NCBI RefSeq assembly: GCF_008929045.1
Contig: NZ_VFAH01000008.1
Span: 186,001-250,000, forward strand
DNA length: 64,000 bases
Direction: 5' to 3'
Origin: Noviherbaspirillum aerium
Lineage (GTDB): Bacteria > Pseudomonadota > Gammaproteobacteria > Burkholderiales > Burkholderiaceae_D
In this document: positions 9,203 through 17,820 of the stretch, one piece after another
Layout of the letters: each line of letters opens with the position of its first letter
How positions within the stretch are numbered: the first letter of the stretch is position 1
Notes under the pieces: generated by a model
The model's database searches: none
What the model was told of the DNA's origin: nothing
The model's input: the letters and a program-made list of their open reading frames with translations, nothing else
Program-made: the position numbers and the translations under genes

Positions 9203-9353
9203 AATTCAATTCATTATTGGGATATTTATCAAATATAACAAGGTGAAGATAATTGCTCTGTCTAACGCGCGGCCGGCCAAGACAGGAAACCGGATGCAGC
9301 CGGTGCCGCGGGCACCTTTACCTTTACCGTGATCAAGCCAACCAGGAGCAGCA

Positions 9354-10373
9354 ATGAAAGCCATCGCACTGACGCAGTATTTGCCGATCAGCCACCCCGA
9401 TTCCCTTTTCGATACTACGATCGAACGGCCTGTTGCCGCCGGCCGCGATCTGCTGGTCGCCATCAAGGCGATTTCCGTCAATCCGGTCGATACCAAGGTA
9501 AGGGCGCCGAAGGATGCCGTTGAAAAGACGCCGCGCGTGCTTGGTTGGGATGCGGCCGGCATCGTGGAAGCGGTCGGTCCCGGGGTCACGCGCTTCAAGC
9601 CGGGCGACCGCGTGTTCTATGCGGGAGATATCACCCGGCCTGGCACCAACGCCGAGTTTCATCTGGTGGACGAGCGCATCGCGGGCCGCCTGCCCGAGAG
9701 CATCCCGTTCGAGACCGCTGCCGCGCTGCCGCTGACGGCCATCACCGCATGGGAAGCGCTGTTCGACCGGCTGCGCGTGCCGACTCCGCCGCATGCGATG
9801 CCGCGCAAATCCATTCTTGTGATCGGCGGTGCCGGCGGGGTCGGCTCGATCGCCGTGCAGCTGGCGGCGCGGGTCGCCGGGATGGAAGTGATTGCCACTG
9901 CATCACGCCCCGAGTCGATCGCCTGGGTCCGGGAGCTGGGCGCTCATCATGTGATCGATCATTTTGGCGACATGCAGGCGCAACTGACGGCGGCCGGCTT
10001 TCCGACGGTCGATTACGTGTTGATCCTCAATGACACCGACCGTCATTTTCCTGCGGCCACCAGCATCATTGCGCCGCAGGGCACCATTTGCACCATCGTG
10101 GAAAACAGGGATACGCTGGACGTCAGTCCGTTGAAATCCAAGAGCGCGGGGCTGGTGTGGGAATTCATGTTCACCCGATCCATGTACGGGACCGAAGACA
10201 TGATCGAGCAGGGCAGGCTGCTGGAGGAAATCGCCCGTCTGGTCGAATCCGGCCAGTTGCGCGCAACGGGTACCGAAGTGATGAGTCCGATCAATGCCGC
10301 CAACCTGCGTGAAGCGCATCGCCGGCTTGAAGATGGGCATGTGATCGGCAAGCTGGTTCTGAAGGATTTCTAG
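9354..10373 (+). CDS. Zinc-type alcohol dehydrogenase-like protein (MDR family quinone reductase)
   Basis: A 339-aa medium-chain dehydrogenase/reductase. The N-terminal GroES-like domain holds ISVNPVDTKVRAP and LGWDAAGIVEAVGPGVTRFKPGDRV. The nucleotide-binding domain has VIGGAGGVGSIAVQLA near residues 155-170, and the protein ends with AHRRLEDGHVIGKLVL. The catalytic and structural zinc cysteines of true alcohol dehydrogenases are absent, as in the YhfP/quinone reductase group, so an NADPH-dependent reductase of quinones or enones is more likely. The start follows AGGAG at a good distance. It is divergent from a LysR gene. Confidence 0.9.
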   Translation: MKAIALTQYLPISHPDSLFDTTIERPVAAGRDLLVAIKAISVNPVDTKVRAPKDAVEKTPRVLGWDAAGIVEAVGPGVTRFKPGDRVFYAGDITRPGTNAEFHLVDERIAGRLPESIPFETAAALPLTAITAWEALFDRLRVPTPPHAMPRKSILVIGGAGGVGSIAVQLAARVAGMEVIATASRPESIAWVRELGAHHVIDHFGDMQAQLTAAGFPTVDYVLILNDTDRHFPAATSIIAPQGTICTIVENRDTLDVSPLKSKSAGLVWEFMFTRSMYGTEDMIEQGRLLEEIARLVESGQLRATGTEVMSPINAANLREAHRRLEDGHVIGKLVLKDF

Positions 10374-10519
10374 GGCGTGCTTGAATAGGCTATTTCAAAA
10401 GGCCATTTTCATATGTCAGTATTGCCGGATGCCCGTCGCATCCGGATTCCTCCAGCTTTCCCTGCATCGCGACCGGCTCTTTCTTATCTGTGTAATGCGG
10501 ACATATGGACACCAGAGCT

Positions 10520-11488
10520 TCAATCGGTCCGCGCATCCTCGCTCATATCGCCCGCGGGTTCGGCGTCCCGGCCGCGCTGCTGATCGCTGAACCGCATGCA
10601 TTCATGCGCCACGGCGTAGCGGATGATTTCCGCCAGGCGCCGTGTTCCCGGCCCGGCGCTGTCAGGGTCGGCCAGAACCAGGTACAGGTGGGTAAAGCGT
10701 TCCGCGCCGTCACGCAGCGGAAGCGGCTTCAGGCTGCCGTTGCGCAGTTCATCGCGAATTTTTTCTTCGGGGAACCACGCAAATCCGAAGCCCAGCTTTA
10801 CCGCTTCAATCGAGGTGGCGGTATGACTGACGGTCCAGCGCTGCGGCGCCTCCAGCGAGGCGACCCGGGTATCGCGCCTGCTGCCTGATTCCCTTACGAC
10901 CAGGTGCCGGTGTCGGCGCAGGTCTTCCAGCGTCAGTTCCCGATCCAGCCTGTGAAGAGCATGGTCCGGACTGGCGACCGGAATGAAGCGCAGCTGCATC
11001 AGCGGCAAGCCCAGGAACCCCGGCGGCACTTGGTTGGCAATCGCCAGATCGACCTGTCCGGTCAGCAGCGCTTCCATGGTTCCGCCCAGTACGGATTCCA
11101 CATATTCGATCCGGGTATGCGGGCTTTCCTCACCCAGCTTGTCGAAACAGGCAAGGAGCAACCAGCTGGGAAAGATGATTTCCGCCGCGATCCTGATTTC
11201 CGCTTCCCATCCCGCCGACAACCGCTTCGCCGCCCGTTCCAGTGACGCCGCCTCATCCAGCAGCGCCCGCGCGCGGCGATGGAGAAACTGGCCGGTGGGC
11301 GTCAGGATTGCCTTGCGCCCTTGGATTTCAAATGCCTTTACCCCAAGCAGGGATTCGATTTTTTGCACCGCATAGGTCACCGAGGACTGGCTTTTATGCA
11401 GAACTTCGGCGGCCTGGGCATACCCGCCGGTGTCGACAACGGTAACGAGGGTGCGCCATTGTTCAAGGGTGATGTACTGGGTATCCAT
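10520..11488 (-). CDS. LysR-family transcriptional regulator (beside azoR)
   Basis: A 322-aa LysR protein with an N-terminal helix-turn-helix (TLEQWRTLVTVVDTGGYAQAA, HKSQSSVTYAVQKIESLLG) and an effector domain with GQVDLAIANQVPPGFLG. The last 25 or so residues are polar, rich in Arg and Asp, and probably disordered. It is divergent from azoR across 115 bases and is the likely regulator of azoR and perhaps of the pirins behind it. Inducers of such regulators are often quinones or phenols, but nothing here shows the ligand. Confidence 0.92.
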   Translation of the reverse strand: MDTQYITLEQWRTLVTVVDTGGYAQAAEVLHKSQSSVTYAVQKIESLLGVKAFEIQGRKAILTPTGQFLHRRARALLDEAASLERAAKRLSAGWEAEIRIAAEIIFPSWLLLACFDKLGEESPHTRIEYVESVLGGTMEALLTGQVDLAIANQVPPGFLGLPLMQLRFIPVASPDHALHRLDRELTLEDLRRHRHLVVRESGSRRDTRVASLEAPQRWTVSHTATSIEAVKLGFGFAWFPEEKIRDELRNGSLKPLPLRDGAERFTHLYLVLADPDSAGPGTRRLAEIIRYAVAHECMRFSDQQRGRDAEPAGDMSEDARTD

Positions 11489-11498
11489 GGGCGAAAAG

Positions 11499-11515
11499 AT
11501 GATTTATCAGATCAT
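11499..11515. promoter_or_regulatory. Inverted repeat in the LysR-azoR divergent promoter
   Basis: ATGAT at 11499-11503 and ATCAT at 11511-11515 form a 5-bp inverted repeat with a 7-base spacer, 10 bases before the LysR start. Its size fits a LysR half-site pair. Speculative. Confidence 0.3.
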
Positions 11516-11603
11516 TAGATAGATTTAGGCTAATTATTCTACTTTTTTATCGTCTGAATAAATAGTTTAATGAACTCACCCAACCATCACTAGGAGAAAA
11601 AAC

Positions 11604-12224
11604 ATGACAACGCTTCTGCAGATCAACTCCAGCCTCTTTGCCGGCAACGGCCAATCCAGCCAGTTGAGCGACAAGTTCGTGGCAGCCTGGAAAGCCACCA
11701 ATCCCCAAGGCCGGGTCGTCACCCGCGACCTGTCCGCCGAACCGGTGCCGCACCTGACTGCCGAGCGTTTCGGTTCCTTCCTGGCCGCACCTGAAGCGCG
11801 CACGCCCGAGCAGCAGACGGTGGTCGATTTCTCGGACCGCCTGATCGACGAGCTGCGCGCTGCCGACGTGATCGTGCTCGGTCTGCCGATGTATAACTTC
11901 GGGATTCCTTCAACACTGAAAGCCTACTTCGACCATGTGGCGCGCGCCGGAGTAACCTTCCGCTATACGGCGAACGGTCCCGAAGGTCTTCTGCAGAGCA
12001 AGAAAGTGTACGTGTTCGCAGCCCGTGGCGGCCTGTACGCGGGTACCCCGCGTGACAGCCAGACTATCTATGTGCGCGATTTTCTCGCTTTCCTCGGTCT
12101 CACGGACGTGGAATTCGTCTACGCCGAAGGCTTGGCAATGGGCGACGAGAGCAAGCAGAAGTCGCTGACGAACGCCAGCGACGCGATCGGGCAACTCGTC
12201 GAGCCGCTGCGCACCGCGGCCTGA
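11604..12224 (+). CDS. azoR: FMN-dependent NADH:quinone/azo reductase AzoR
   Basis: A 206-aa flavodoxin-fold protein of normal family length. It has the FMN-binding INSSLFAGNGQSSQLS region near the N-terminus, LPMYNFGIPSTLKAYFDHVARAG near residue 95-117 (written here in part), and FAARGGLY near 140. It reduces azo bonds and quinones using NADH in the cytoplasm. The start has AGGAG eight bases upstream. It is divergent from a LysR regulator and followed by two pirin genes, a set often tied to quinone or electrophile stress. Confidence 0.94.
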   Translation: MTTLLQINSSLFAGNGQSSQLSDKFVAAWKATNPQGRVVTRDLSAEPVPHLTAERFGSFLAAPEARTPEQQTVVDFSDRLIDELRAADVIVLGLPMYNFGIPSTLKAYFDHVARAGVTFRYTANGPEGLLQSKKVYVFAARGGLYAGTPRDSQTIYVRDFLAFLGLTDVEFVYAEGLAMGDESKQKSLTNASDAIGQLVEPLRTAA

Positions 12225-12350
12225 TCGCGCAGGGCGACGGCATCCTGAAGGAGAAGGATGTCGTTGCCGCATGCGCCGCCGCCTGGCCGAGGCAATGCGT
12301 AGATTGAACACCAGCAGATGGATTGCTGAACTGACAACAAGGACATCATC

Positions 12351-13232
12351 ATGGATACCACCGTCGTTTCCCGTTCGTTGCAGCGCGTGATTGCAGGCAT
12401 GCCGACTTCCGACGGCGCCGGCGTCAAGCTGCGCCGCACACTCGGACAGGGACAGAGCACCCGGCTCGATCCCTTCCTGATGCTCGATGAATTTTCTTCT
12501 GAAAACCCGGGTGATTACATTGCAGGCTTCCCCCCGCATCCGCATCGCGGGTTCGAGACGGTGACCTATATGCTTGACGGCCACATGCGGCATGAGGACC
12601 ACCTCGGCAATGTCGGCGAACTGATGAGCGGCGGCGTGCAGTGGATGACGGCCGGGCGCGGCATCATCCATTCGGAAATGCCGCAGCAGGAAGAGGGGCG
12701 CATGCGCGGTTTTCAGCTCTGGATCAATCTGCCCGCCAAGGAAAAAATGAAGCCTGCCGGCTATCGTGATATTCCTGCATCCGAAATTCCGACTGCGCAA
12801 TTGCCCGAAGGCGGCAGCGTCAAGGTCATCGCCGGCACCCTGGTACAGAACGGACACTCGGTTGCAGGGCCGATCCAGGGCTTGTCGACAGAACCGCTGT
12901 ATTTCGATGTGCACCTGCCGGAAGGCGCCAGGTTTGTGCATGCCGTCGATGCGCAGCACAATGTATTTCTCTACACCTACGAAGGCGCGGTGCAGATCGG
13001 CGCTGACGGCGCGCAGAGGCTGCTCAAGCCGCAAAGCGCTGGCATCTTGTCGCCGGGCGAACAAATCGAGGTCGTCGCGGAGCCTGGAGGCGCACGCTTC
13101 CTGCTGCTGGCCGGGCGGCCGCTGCGTGAACCCGTGACGCAATATGGTCCCTTCGTGATGAATACGATGGAAGAGGTGGAGCAGGCGATCCGGGACTTCC
13201 AGCAGGGTAATTTCACCCAACCTGCCGCCTGA
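12351..13232 (+). CDS. Pirin family protein 1
   Basis: A 293-aa bicupin. The N-terminal cupin carries the pirin metal motif: FPPHPHRGFETVTY near 62-75, then VQWMTAGRGIIHSE near 95-110. The C-terminal cupin is present (AGILSPGEQIEVVAEPGGARFLLLAG, in two parts). Some pirins are quercetin dioxygenases and others are redox-sensing partners of transcription or metabolic enzymes; the role here is open. AAGGA precedes the ATG. It lies 126 bases after azoR and 50 bases before a second pirin gene, so the three may form one transcript. Confidence 0.92.
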   Translation: MDTTVVSRSLQRVIAGMPTSDGAGVKLRRTLGQGQSTRLDPFLMLDEFSSENPGDYIAGFPPHPHRGFETVTYMLDGHMRHEDHLGNVGELMSGGVQWMTAGRGIIHSEMPQQEEGRMRGFQLWINLPAKEKMKPAGYRDIPASEIPTAQLPEGGSVKVIAGTLVQNGHSVAGPIQGLSTEPLYFDVHLPEGARFVHAVDAQHNVFLYTYEGAVQIGADGAQRLLKPQSAGILSPGEQIEVVAEPGGARFLLLAGRPLREPVTQYGPFVMNTMEEVEQAIRDFQQGNFTQPAA

Positions 13233-13282
13233 GCGGATTGCGTGGATAATGCTAGGGAGATCACTTCAGAGGAGTGCAACCC

Positions 13283-14182
13283 ATGGACACCACCCCGTTT
13301 ACGCTAGTCAAGCCCCACGTCAAGGACCTTGGCGACGGTTTCACGGTTCGCCGCCTTTTGCCCAGCCATCCGCACAAGATGGTTGGGCCTTTCATTTTCT
13401 TCGACCATATGGGACCGGCCGACTTCGAGTCCGGTGCCGGACTCGACGTGAGGCCGCATCCGCATATCGGCCTGGCAACGGTTACCTACCTCTTCGAGGG
13501 CGCCATCCTGCACCGCGACTCTCTGGGCACCGTCCAGGAAATCCGGCCTGGTGACGTCAACTGGATGACAGCCGGGCGGGGCATCGCGCACTCCGAACGC
13601 AGTCCCGAGCGGCTGCGCGAAAGCGGAGGCACGCTGCAAGGCATACAAACCTGGGTGGCGCTGCCCAAGAGCGATGAGCGGGCCGAGCCGGCCTTCGAAC
13701 ATCATCCGGCGGCAAGCTTGCCTGTCATTCAATATCCGGGCGTGAACATGCGGCTGATCGCCGGGTCCGCGTTTGGAAAGACGGCACCGGCGCGCACCTA
13801 TTCCGACATGTTCTATCTGGCGGTGGAGATGGAAGCCGGTTCGTCGTTCTCCTTGCCGCCAGAATATGCGCAGCGCGGCATTTACCTGGTCGACGGAGAG
13901 ATCGCGGTCGACGGCATGCCGCTGGCGGAGAAACACATGGCTGTACTGGAACATGCCCGGGAAATTACAATAGAGGCTGGCGCCGGCGCGCGGCTGATGC
14001 TGCTGGGCGGTGCGCCGATGGACGGCGACCGCTTCATCTGGTGGAATTTCGTTTCCAGCAGCAGGGAAGCGATCGAGGACGCCAAGGAAAGGTGGCGTTC
14101 CCAGGAGTTTGGCAAGGTGCCGGATGAGACGGAATGGATTCCGCTGCCCGCCGAACGCAAGCCGCCCGAATCTTTCAGTTAA
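13283..14182 (+). CDS. Pirin family protein 2
   Basis: A 299-aa bicupin with the pirin motifs VRPHPHIGLATVTY and VNWMTAGRGIAHSE, so the metal ligands (two His, one His, one Glu) look complete. It is clearly diverged from the pirin just upstream and is not a recent duplicate. The ATG at 13283 follows GAGGAG; a GTG at 13274 would add three residues and lies on the ribosome site. Its C-terminus carries GGAPMDGDRFIWWNFVSSS, a segment common in this pirin subgroup. Confidence 0.92.
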   Translation: MDTTPFTLVKPHVKDLGDGFTVRRLLPSHPHKMVGPFIFFDHMGPADFESGAGLDVRPHPHIGLATVTYLFEGAILHRDSLGTVQEIRPGDVNWMTAGRGIAHSERSPERLRESGGTLQGIQTWVALPKSDERAEPAFEHHPAASLPVIQYPGVNMRLIAGSAFGKTAPARTYSDMFYLAVEMEAGSSFSLPPEYAQRGIYLVDGEIAVDGMPLAEKHMAVLEHAREITIEAGAGARLMLLGGAPMDGDRFIWWNFVSSSREAIEDAKERWRSQEFGKVPDETEWIPLPAERKPPESFS

Positions 14183-14214
14183 ACTTCGGGCTGGCGTTTT
14201 TAGGACACTGCATA

Positions 14215-14868
14215 ATGAACAACAACGGAGAGCCTCAGCAACTGCAGCAAGCGGCGGCCGCCGGCTCCGGCAAGATTTTCGATCACATCGTCTCCTCGCT
14301 GCTGCCGACGAAGCACGGCGAGTTTCGCATTCATGTCTACCAGCCGGCGGGAGAGACGGTGGAACATGTCGCAATTGTCAGGGGGGATCTGACAGACCAG
14401 GAGCGCGTGCTGGTGCGCGTGCACTCGGAATGCCTTACCGGCGACGTACTCGGCTCGATGCGCTGCGACTGCGGCGAACAGCTCGACGCCGCGCTGGCAA
14501 AGATCGCTGCCGCCGGAAAGGGCGTGGTGGTGTATCTGCGCGGCCACGAGGGACGCGGTATCGGTCTCGCCAACAAGATTCGCGCCTACCAGCTCCAGGA
14601 CCAGGGGCGAGACACGGTCGAAGCCAACCTCGACCTCGGACTGCCGGTCGATATCCGCGACTATGAAGTGGCGGCACATATCCTGCGCAACCTCGGCATC
14701 AAGTCGATCCGCCTGATGACCAACAATCCGCGCAAGATGAACAAGCTTGCCGAGTACGGCGTCAACGTCATCGAGCGCGTCCCGGTGCTGACGGCGCATA
14801 CGCCGCACAACATCAGCTACCTGCGCACCAAGCAGGAAAAACTCGGGCATATGCTCGATTTCGAATAG
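14215..14868 (+). CDS. ribA: GTP cyclohydrolase II
   Basis: A 217-aa single-domain RibA. The three zinc cysteines sit at about 73, 84 and 86 in HSECLTGDVLGSMRCDCGEQ. The catalytic RGHEGRGIGL lies near 107-116, and LRNLGIKSIRLMTNNPRKM near 160-180 (given in part) completes the fold. It opens GTP to make the first riboflavin precursor. The start has AGGA upstream. A longer frame from 14134 runs through the end of the pirin gene and is rejected. It stands alone, away from other rib genes. Confidence 0.95.
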   Translation: MNNNGEPQQLQQAAAAGSGKIFDHIVSSLLPTKHGEFRIHVYQPAGETVEHVAIVRGDLTDQERVLVRVHSECLTGDVLGSMRCDCGEQLDAALAKIAAAGKGVVVYLRGHEGRGIGLANKIRAYQLQDQGRDTVEANLDLGLPVDIRDYEVAAHILRNLGIKSIRLMTNNPRKMNKLAEYGVNVIERVPVLTAHTPHNISYLRTKQEKLGHMLDFE

Positions 14869-14888
14869 TCGGCTTTCCCAAAGACCTT

Positions 14889-14926
14889 CGGCATGCACGG
14901 ACTTCCGTGCATGCCGTCGTCTATTT
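14889..14926 (+). terminator. Terminator hairpin after ribA
   Basis: A perfect 12-bp stem (CGGCATGCACGG at 14889-14900 and CCGTGCATGCCG at 14905-14916) has a 4-base loop and is followed by a T-rich TCGTCTATTTT. It begins 21 bases after the ribA stop. Confidence 0.8.
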
Positions 14927-15107
14927 TGCCGCGACCGGCCTGGTGCGGTGCGTATCTCGCGTGCCGCGTGGTACCACGCTGCGGCACAGTTCCGCGCGCC
15001 GGGCCAATTGAATTCATGTGGATGAGCCATGTGAATTCTTTCGTCGGCCGATCGCGGCATACCATTCCATCACTCTCCCGCGACTGAATTCACGTAACCG
15101 CACCGCC

Positions 15108-16382
15108 ATGTCAAGACAGAATCTCAAGAACAAGCTGATCCCGCTCGCCGCACTGATCTTCAGCGGCATGGCGCAGGCCGCCGAACCCATCCGCATCGGC
15201 ATGATTGAAGGCATGTCGGGGCCGTTTGCCAATGCCGGGCAGGCAGTGGCGCGCAACCTGCAATTCGCCATCGAGCGCATCAATGCAAAGGGCGGCGTAA
15301 AACTGCCCGGTGGTTCGCGTCCGCTGGCGCTGGTCAGCATCGACAACAAGCAGGGCGTGGAGGAGTCGCTGATCGCGTTGCGGCAGCTGACCGACCAGCG
15401 TGTCGGCTTCGTTACCCAGGGCAACAGTTCGGCGGTGGCCGCCGCACTCATCGACGGCGTTGAAAAGCATAACCAGCGAGCACCGGATCAGCGCGTGCTC
15501 TTCCTGAATTATTCTGCCGTCGACCCGACGCTGACCAATGAAAAATGCAGCTTCTGGCATTTCCGCTTCGATGCCCATGCCGACATGCGCATGCATGCGC
15601 TGACCGAGGTCATCAAGGATGACGGTAGTGCCAAGCGCGTCTACCTGATCGGACAGGATTACAGCTTCGGCCAGCAGCTGGCGCGTTCCGCGCGTGCCCA
15701 GATCGGCGCCAAGCGGCCCGACATGGCCATCGTCGGCGACGAGCTGCACCCGATCGGCAAAATCAAGGATTTCACGCCCTATATCGCCAAGATACGCTCC
15801 AGCGGCGCCGACACAGTGGTAACCGGCAATTGGGGCAATGATCTGACGCTGCTGGTGAAAGCGGCGCGCGAAGGCGGACTCAACGTCAAGTTCTATACCT
15901 TCTACGGCAACGGACTCGGTGCGCCGGCCGCCATCGGGGAAGCCGGCGTCGGCCGCGTGCGCGCGGTAGCGGAGTGGCATCCGAATGCCGGGCAGGGCAT
16001 CGCCAACTCCGCGAGCGACGCCTACTACGAAAAATTCCGCCGGCGCTATCCGCAGCCGGAAGACGATTATGTGCACATGCGCATGCACCTGATGATCGAG
16101 ATGCTGGCGGCCGCCATTGAAAAGGCGGGCACGACCGAGGCGGCGGCGGTGGCGAAGGCCATGGAAGGCGCACGTTACAAGAATGCCTTTCATGAAGCGG
16201 TGATGCGCGCCGATGATCATCAGCTGATGCAGCCGCTGTATGTGTCGGTAATGCGCAAGACCAGTGACGGTTCCGTGCGCTTCGACAACGAGGGCAGCGG
16301 CTACGGCTTCAAGACCGAACGCTATCTGCCGCTGGCCAAGACCATGCTGCCAACCAGCTGCAGGATGAAACGGCCGGATTAG
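15108..16382 (+). CDS. Periplasmic branched-chain-amino-acid-type substrate-binding protein
   Basis: A 424-aa type I periplasmic binding protein. Residues 1-25 are a signal peptide (KKL-type basic start, then LIPLAALIFSGMAQAA), followed by EPIRIGMIEGMSGPFANAGQ, the usual start of the LivJ fold. The middle holds YLIGQDYSFGQQLARS and VVTGNWGNDLTLLVKAA. It should bind a small organic ligand for an ABC importer. No permease or ATPase genes are adjacent, so it is an orphan in this window. The ATG at 15108 is chosen because it starts the signal peptide; the frame extends to 15018. Confidence 0.88.
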   Translation: MSRQNLKNKLIPLAALIFSGMAQAAEPIRIGMIEGMSGPFANAGQAVARNLQFAIERINAKGGVKLPGGSRPLALVSIDNKQGVEESLIALRQLTDQRVGFVTQGNSSAVAAALIDGVEKHNQRAPDQRVLFLNYSAVDPTLTNEKCSFWHFRFDAHADMRMHALTEVIKDDGSAKRVYLIGQDYSFGQQLARSARAQIGAKRPDMAIVGDELHPIGKIKDFTPYIAKIRSSGADTVVTGNWGNDLTLLVKAAREGGLNVKFYTFYGNGLGAPAAIGEAGVGRVRAVAEWHPNAGQGIANSASDAYYEKFRRRYPQPEDDYVHMRMHLMIEMLAAAIEKAGTTEAAAVAKAMEGARYKNAFHEAVMRADDHQLMQPLYVSVMRKTSDGSVRFDNEGSGYGFKTERYLPLAKTMLPTSCRMKRPD

Positions 16383-16429
16383 GGAAGCGCCGATCCGCTC
16401 CAATACGCCGGATCCGGATTCACACTAGA

Positions 16430-17773
16430 ATGGTCGGCACGGATTTCGTCGCCAGGCAACGGCCCGGCGCGGAACCGCCTGTTTTCTTTCGCCGATTCAT
16501 GACGCAGACCGACCATACCACCCACACGCAGCAAACCCGAGAGGCCGAAGGGGCGGTTGCGGCCCAAATTGCTCCGATTTCCAGGCTGGCTGTTCCGCTG
16601 TTGTCACTGGCCGCCTTCGGAAGCGGAGTTTCCCTGCGCGTATCCGATCCCATGCTGCCGCAGCTGGCAAGGGAGTTTGGCCTGTCGCTTGGCAACGTAT
16701 CGCTTGTCATCACGGTATTTTCGATTGCCTATGGTTTGTCGCAGCTGCTGTTCGGACCGCTTGGCGACAGGTACGGCAAGTATTTCATCATCGCCTGCGG
16801 CTCGCTTTCCTGTGCGCTGACTTCCGCATTCTGCGGCTTGGCTCCCGATTTCTCTTCGTTGCTGATCGCGCGCCTGCTCGCCGGCGCCACCGCCGCATCC
16901 ATCATTCCCTTGTCCATGGCCTGGATCGGCGACGTGATCGCCTACGAGGACCGGCAGCCGGTCTTGGCCCGCTTTCTGATCGGGCAGATCCTCGGCCTCG
17001 CGGCCGGTGTGCTGGTCGGCGGGCTGGCTGCGGACGCGAACAACTGGCGCCTGCCTTTCCTGCTCATCGCCGTGCTCTTTCTGGTGGTAGGCATTGCGCT
17101 GCTGCGTCTGAACCGCACCTTGCCGGCCCATGCCCGCCGCCAGCATCGCGCCGAGGGGGCGGCCATTCCGCGCATGATCGGGGAATTCCGCCAGGTGCTG
17201 TCCAAGCCATGGGCCCGCATGGTGCTCATCAGCGTTTTCCTTGAAGGCGCCTTCCTCTACGGCGCCTTCGCTTTCATCGCCTCGCATGTTCACCATACCT
17301 TCGGTCTGTCCCTGACGGCATCCGGCGCGCTGGTCATGCTCTTCGGCCTTGGCGGCTTCGTATTCGCCATGCTGTCGCGGATCCTGGTGCGCCGACTCGG
17401 CGAGGCCGGCCTGTCGCGGTGGGGTGGCGGCTTTCTGGCGATTTCGCTGTGGGGTATCGGTTTTGCGCCCGTGTGGTGGTGGGCCGTGGCCGGGTGTTTC
17501 CTTGCCGGCCTCGGTTTCTATATGTTTCACAATACCCTGCAGATCAACGCAACACAGATGGCGCCGGAACGGCGGGGCGCGGCGGTAGCGGCCTTTGCTT
17601 CCAGTTTCTTCATCGGGCAGTCGGTCGGCGTCGGCATCGCCGGTGCGCTGGTTGAACGCATCGGCACGGTCAATGTGATGTTCGCCGGCGGTCTGGGGGT
17701 TCTGGCCGCAGCCCTGAATTTCAGCTACCGCTTGCGCAAGCGCGCGGCAGCGCAGCGACAATCATCGGCATAG
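16430..17773 (+). CDS. MFS transporter
   Basis: A 447-aa major facilitator with about 12 membrane segments. The loop 2-3 motif GPLGDRYGKYF is the family signature, and a second half follows a central basic loop (LPAHARRQHRAEG). An ATG at 16499 (MTQTDHT) may be the true start, since the first 23 residues look non-helical and polar. The style resembles small-molecule efflux proteins, but the substrate cannot be stated. It starts 47 bases after the binding-protein gene in the same direction. Confidence 0.88.
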   Translation: MVGTDFVARQRPGAEPPVFFRRFMTQTDHTTHTQQTREAEGAVAAQIAPISRLAVPLLSLAAFGSGVSLRVSDPMLPQLAREFGLSLGNVSLVITVFSIAYGLSQLLFGPLGDRYGKYFIIACGSLSCALTSAFCGLAPDFSSLLIARLLAGATAASIIPLSMAWIGDVIAYEDRQPVLARFLIGQILGLAAGVLVGGLAADANNWRLPFLLIAVLFLVVGIALLRLNRTLPAHARRQHRAEGAAIPRMIGEFRQVLSKPWARMVLISVFLEGAFLYGAFAFIASHVHHTFGLSLTASGALVMLFGLGGFVFAMLSRILVRRLGEAGLSRWGGGFLAISLWGIGFAPVWWWAVAGCFLAGLGFYMFHNTLQINATQMAPERRGAAVAAFASSFFIGQSVGVGIAGALVERIGTVNVMFAGGLGVLAAALNFSYRLRKRAAAQRQSSA

Positions 17774-17820
17774 AAAAGGCAGTAAGACGGCAAACAACTT
17801 ATAACAAACAGGAGACAACC

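Noticed and set aside
15018-15107. Three GAATTCA-type words before the binding-protein gene as an operator
   Set aside because: Arms do not pair well and spacing is irregular.
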